Shown in pieces: positions 61,050-64,000 of a DNA stretch of 64,000 bases. The number at the start of each line of letters is the position of its first letter. Position 1 is the stretch's first letter. Position numbers and translations under genes: made by a program. A model generated the notes under the pieces. The model saw only the letters and a program-made list of their open reading frames with translations. It was not told the DNA's origin and searched no databases. Source of the stretch: Desulfomicrobium apsheronum (GTDB taxonomy: Bacteria > Desulfobacterota > Desulfovibrionia > Desulfovibrionales > Desulfomicrobiaceae); NCBI RefSeq assembly GCF_900114115.1, contig NZ_FORX01000005.1:166764-230763 (forward strand), written 5' to 3'.

Positions 61050-62462
61050 ATGACTCCTCAGAGCAAACTTTACCTCATAACTTCTGGAGATTGCCGCCTA
61101 CCGTTGCACGCAGGCCAAGGCGGTGTCGTTACTTATCCCGCACACGACATTCCCCAACTTTTATGGCCAGATGGGACTATCTGTTGGCTAGCGAATATCT
61201 TCTTGCTAAACGGATACCGGAAAGGACGCTCCAGGAAGAACAAAGGGGGAACGCTATTGACTTGGGCAAAAAATCTGAGCCACTTGATTCGATGGTGCTA
61301 CCAAAACAAAATCGATTTTATAGATCTTACGGATAGTCATTTTAAAATGTTCATTAATACTCTTCTCATTGAGAAGGATACCGAGCAACCCTCTGAAAAA
61401 AGACGCTCCGAGCAACAGGTAACAACCATCTGCTCAACCGTTTTAAATTTCCTTGCGTTTCTTGATGGTAAATATCCTGGCTTAAATCTTCTTGGGCCTA
61501 CTGGACGGATTCGGGCAGAGCAAAAGACATTTAAAATCATGACCGGAAGGAGCGGCACGACAATCAATCGAACAAGCTGGGTGCATGAATGCGTACCGCG
61601 TCACAGAAAAACCAGACGGCGTCAGCCCATCTCAACATCGGCGGTGAATCGACTCTACGAAGCAAACGTGACACTTAACGCAACGCCACTTGTATCCAGA
61701 CGACGGTACATCATGCTCCGCCTCCTTGAAATTACTGGTGGTCGGCGCATTGAGATATCCCAAATAAAGGTTAAAGATATCGAAGAGGCTATAAAGACAG
61801 GTGAGTTGAAGTTGTTCAGCGCAAAGCAATCTCGGCATGAGGCCTATCGCTTCGTGCCTGTTACGCAAACTGACCTAAAAGACTTACAGTCCTTCATAAA
61901 ACACTACCGACAAAGGGTGATTCGAAAAACCATTGGCCACACTAATGACCATAGCATGCTCTTCATTAATAATGATAATGGCCTACCTCTTGAAATTGAT
62001 ACGCTTGGAACGGAATTCTATTTATTGAGAAAGGCAGCAGGCATCATAGATGAAGAAGCATGCCTACACGCGTTCAGACACCGCTATATAACGAACATTT
62101 TTCGCAATCTTATCAAAACTCATCGCTACCAAAGCGAAGGAGATCTCCGCAGCGCTCTCCTTTCAACTGAAACGTTAAAGCTCAAAGTGATGGAATGGAC
62201 TGGGCACAGCAACATTGACTCACTCGATCGTTACATACATCTTGCTTTTGAAGCTGAATCTAACTTTCAGAATACAATGAATCTAATAAAGGGTAAGAAC
62301 GTAATTGACTCTTTACGCGTCATACTCAAAGAATATAGCTGTCAGTTCAAAATTTCAAGCAGGACGCCAGAATTAATCGCATCTCTATCAGGCGTAGTTG
62401 ACGAAGCGGCCTCCGAGTTAGAGAAACTGCTTAAGGCATCAGAGGAGTCTTGCGATTCGTAA
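61050..62462 (+). CDS. Tyrosine recombinase with complete catalytic set
   Basis: 470 residues. An N-terminal core-binding part at about 55-150 (TWAKNLSHLIRWCYQNKIDFI) is followed by the catalytic domain: Arg in LLEITGGRRIEISQI, Lys in KLFSAKQSRHEAYRF, HxxR in HAFRHRYITN, then WTGHSNIDSLDRYIH with His and Tyr. All five residues are present, so it should be active. It starts 21 bases after the previous gene; the ribosome site is weak, suggesting coupling. It corresponds in place and size to the TnpA/GmtY-type recombinase. Confidence 0.88.
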   Translation: MTPQSKLYLITSGDCRLPLHAGQGGVVTYPAHDIPQLLWPDGTICWLANIFLLNGYRKGRSRKNKGGTLLTWAKNLSHLIRWCYQNKIDFIDLTDSHFKMFINTLLIEKDTEQPSEKRRSEQQVTTICSTVLNFLAFLDGKYPGLNLLGPTGRIRAEQKTFKIMTGRSGTTINRTSWVHECVPRHRKTRRRQPISTSAVNRLYEANVTLNATPLVSRRRYIMLRLLEITGGRRIEISQIKVKDIEEAIKTGELKLFSAKQSRHEAYRFVPVTQTDLKDLQSFIKHYRQRVIRKTIGHTNDHSMLFINNDNGLPLEIDTLGTEFYLLRKAAGIIDEEACLHAFRHRYITNIFRNLIKTHRYQSEGDLRSALLSTETLKLKVMEWTGHSNIDSLDRYIHLAFEAESNFQNTMNLIKGKNVIDSLRVILKEYSCQFKISSRTPELIASLSGVVDEAASELEKLLKASEESCDS

Positions 62463-62538
62463 CCTGATCAAAAGCAACCCGTCTGCCGGGATGGTACCAA
62501 AATTGGAATCTGAAGGCGGCTCAGACCTCTGATATTTT

Positions 62539-62700
62539 TTGGAGGGCCACATCGTACAAACTGACAATATTAGCAAGCACAGTATACTGCAATATATTGA
62601 ATATTTACAAATATCTAACAATATTTTGCTTCCCGTCTTCTTAAAAATTCCGCCCGAACACTTCTGTCCGTTGCCTGAAAACCTGAACCGTGAAAAAAAT
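62539..62700 (+). pseudogene. 5' end of an unknown reading frame interrupted by the IS
   Basis: An open frame follows a GGAGGG site and reads ISKHSILQYIEYLQISNN, then PPEHFCPLPENL, up to the IS boundary, beyond which the IS sequence continues it artificially. The start codon is unclear (TTG at 62539, before the ribosome site). It has no family that I recognise. Composition matches the element, so it may be its first cargo gene. Confidence 0.35.
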
Positions 62701-62727
62701 GGTTCCTCGCTGTTTCAAGTGGGTAGG
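62701..62727 (+). repeat. IS left terminal inverted repeat
   Basis: 27 bases identical to the reverse complement of 63974-64000. The transposase stop codon (62715-62717) lies inside it. Confidence 0.97.
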
Positions 62728-63932
62728 GCAAATTTAAGCCTCCCCCCGATGAGGTAGATCATGGCGATCAGGTTTCGAGTCGATCGATAGCCCCGCGCCC
62801 TGGATTTCGCGGATTGAACCAGGCTGTTGAGCCCTTCCAGGATGCCGTTGCTGATCCCGGAGGTGAACCAACGCAATATACCGTTCCAGTGTCGTTTAAT
62901 TGTGGCCGCGGCCTTTTTCATGGGCTCCAGTCGGCTGTGCGTGGCCCAGAAGTACCATTTCTTTAGGAACGCTTCTGACTGCTCCACTGGCTGCGTGAAC
63001 AGCTCCTGGAAATTGAGCTTCAGATGATAGGCGCGGGTTGTCTTCAGGTTGAGTTTGGGCAGGCTGAGTTCTTTGAGACGTTCGGCCTGGCTAGCCTTGA
63101 GATTCACAGGATTTTTGAGCCAGACATGACGACTTTTGGAGAGTTCCGGACGGTCCCTCTGCTCGACGCGGCGGACCTCGTCCACCGCCTCGTTGATAAT
63201 TTTCATGATGTGAAATTTGTCGAATGTGATTTGAGCTTTGGGAAAGTGTTCCCGGATTCCGCCAATGAACGCTTGAGACATGTCGCAGCAGGCTTCCTCA
63301 ACGCGTTCTGGACAACCGCCATGTGCCGAGAAATCCTGCTTGAAGCACTCAACGGTTGAAGAATCCTTGCCCTCGGTGGCGAAGATGACTTTGCGGTCTT
63401 CCAGATCCACGAACAGGCTCACATAGTTGTGGCCACGCTTGCAGGCGGTTTCATCGACGCCGAACCGTGTGATCTCCGAGAAATCAGCTCGCTCACGGGC
63501 TTGGTCCACGTAATGGTGCACGATGCGCCACAAACGCGTGTCATGCTCGCCAACATAGGCGGCGACGGTCTTGACCGGCATGGCTTTGACGAGGGTCATG
63601 ATCATGGCCTCGAACAGTAGCGTGAAGCCGCTTCCTGGTCGGGCCCATGGAACAGGCAGGAGCTTGGCTCCGCACTTGCCACATCCAACCCGAGGGACTT
63701 TTGCCGAAAGGTAGGCCTCATGCTGGAAAAAGTTCAGATGACGCCATGTCTTCTCAACGGTGTCGTGAGCCTTGAGACCCATTTGACCGCATTCGGGGCA
63801 AGCGAACATGCTGCCGCGAGGAAAGCCAAGTCTGATGTCGAGGCGCTTTTGTTGCGGGTCGAATTCGCAAGAAACCACCTCCCACGGAGGGGTTAAGCCA
63901 AGGGCCAGTTGGAAAAGGTCGGTGTCTTTCAT
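62715..63932 (-). CDS. ISL3-family transposase
   Basis: 405 residues, full length. An N-terminal zinc finger is seen (CPECGQMG, CGKCGAK), followed by a DDE domain: first Asp in RFGVDETACKRGHNY, second in EEACCDMSQAFIGGI, Glu in ILEGLNSLVQSAKSRARGY. These are the ISL3 signatures. The frame is unbroken, so it is probably active. The stop overlaps the terminal repeat. Confidence 0.95.
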   Translation of the reverse strand: MKDTDLFQLALGLTPPWEVVSCEFDPQQKRLDIRLGFPRGSMFACPECGQMGLKAHDTVEKTWRHLNFFQHEAYLSAKVPRVGCGKCGAKLLPVPWARPGSGFTLLFEAMIMTLVKAMPVKTVAAYVGEHDTRLWRIVHHYVDQARERADFSEITRFGVDETACKRGHNYVSLFVDLEDRKVIFATEGKDSSTVECFKQDFSAHGGCPERVEEACCDMSQAFIGGIREHFPKAQITFDKFHIMKIINEAVDEVRRVEQRDRPELSKSRHVWLKNPVNLKASQAERLKELSLPKLNLKTTRAYHLKLNFQELFTQPVEQSEAFLKKWYFWATHSRLEPMKKAAATIKRHWNGILRWFTSGISNGILEGLNSLVQSAKSRARGYRSTRNLIAMIYLIGGRLKFALPT

Positions 63933-63973
63933 AGGCGAACGAATTACCCGGATGTGGTCAGGGGTTCAAGGCT

Positions 63974-64000
63974 CCTACCCACTTGAAACAGCGAGGAACC
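63974..64000 (-). repeat. IS right terminal inverted repeat
   Basis: 27 bases, the perfect reverse complement of 62701-62727, ending at the last base of the window. Confidence 0.97.

Larger units (their letters stand above)
56012..62700 (+). mobile_element. AT-rich integrated element with a four-gene recombinase module (left part)
   Basis: The left edge lies where rtcB is broken. The right edge is not in the window. Base composition drops sharply from the GC-rich host. Four plus-strand genes with overlaps or short gaps occupy 56085-62462: three tyrosine-recombinase-like proteins and one small coiled-coil protein. The gene order recalls Tn554-type TnpABC, RIT and GMT-island modules. A possible cargo frame after them is cut by an ISL3-type IS. 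No CRISPR, restriction or toxin gene is visible in this part. Confidence 0.8.
62701..64000. mobile_element. Complete ISL3-type insertion sequence, 1300 bp
   Basis: It is bounded by perfect 27-bp terminal inverted repeats starting GGTTCCTCGCTGTTTCAAGT, with one transposase gene on the minus strand. The right end coincides with the window edge, so the target duplication can be seen only on the left, where the last eight bases are AAAAAAAT. It lies inside the AT-rich element but is itself GC-richer, and therefore arrived separately. Confidence 0.95.

Noticed and set aside
63024..63359. Plus-strand frames inside the IS
   Set aside because: Antisense shadows of the transposase with no family features.

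Overview
The window looks like a chromosome segment of a sulfate-reducer-like deltaproteobacterium, most plausibly of the Desulfovibrionales (Desulfomicrobium-like). This is an inference from gene content: the redox repressor Rex, DapL-type lysine synthesis, a TAT Fe-S/NrfD/multiheme cytochrome c complex, a PAS regulator with a phage-CI-like HTH, and many PAS histidine kinases. Most of the sequence is GC-rich. About 56.0-62.7 kb is clearly AT-rich and foreign.

Layout. 0-1.3 kb: type IV pilus genes pilN (partial) and pilM. 2.1-3.9 kb: icd and a CheX-like gene. 3.9-10.9 kb: a tightly coupled minus-strand operon, read from the right: PhnD-like lipoprotein, histidine kinase with a nine-cysteine CW cluster, receiver protein, PEP-synthase-like phosphotransfer protein, and a dual-specificity phosphatase fused to a YkgJ-type Cys-cluster domain. 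Three of its four junctions are ATGA overlaps. 11-24 kb: HDOD protein, FadL-type porin, PAS-HTH regulator, TPR lipoprotein, motAB, DEAD-box helicase, tRNA-Lys, SH3/coiled-coil protein, rex and a PflX-like radical SAM protein. 24-31 kb: Ca-type P-ATPase, thiC with a TPP riboswitch, and a PA2778/PA2779-like cluster in which the peptidase and TPR parts are separate genes. 31-46 kb: second CheX, selO, a large sensor kinase with a 14-codon response-regulator remnant behind it, infA, housekeeping enzymes, dapL and murJ.

46-51 kb: a Crp/Fnr regulator diverges from a three-gene periplasmic redox complex (TAT 4x[4Fe-4S] protein, NrfD-like membrane subunit, 13-heme cytochrome c). A perfect 16-bp FNR-like palindrome lies between them. 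51-55 kb: transglutaminase lipoprotein, tandem universal stress protein and lysC.

55-64 kb: rtcB, which lies upstream of lysC on the same strand, is cut at its GNHF metal-binding motif by an AT-rich element. The element carries four consecutive plus-strand genes: a degenerate tyrosine recombinase, a large tyrosine recombinase broken by a T8 run just before its catalytic His/Tyr block, a small coiled-coil protein, and an intact tyrosine recombinase. This resembles recombinase-trio modules (Tn554 TnpABC, RIT, GMT islands) with an extra member. A complete 1300-bp ISL3-type IS with 27-bp perfect terminal repeats interrupts the next reading frame and ends exactly at the window edge. Any cargo therefore lies outside the window.
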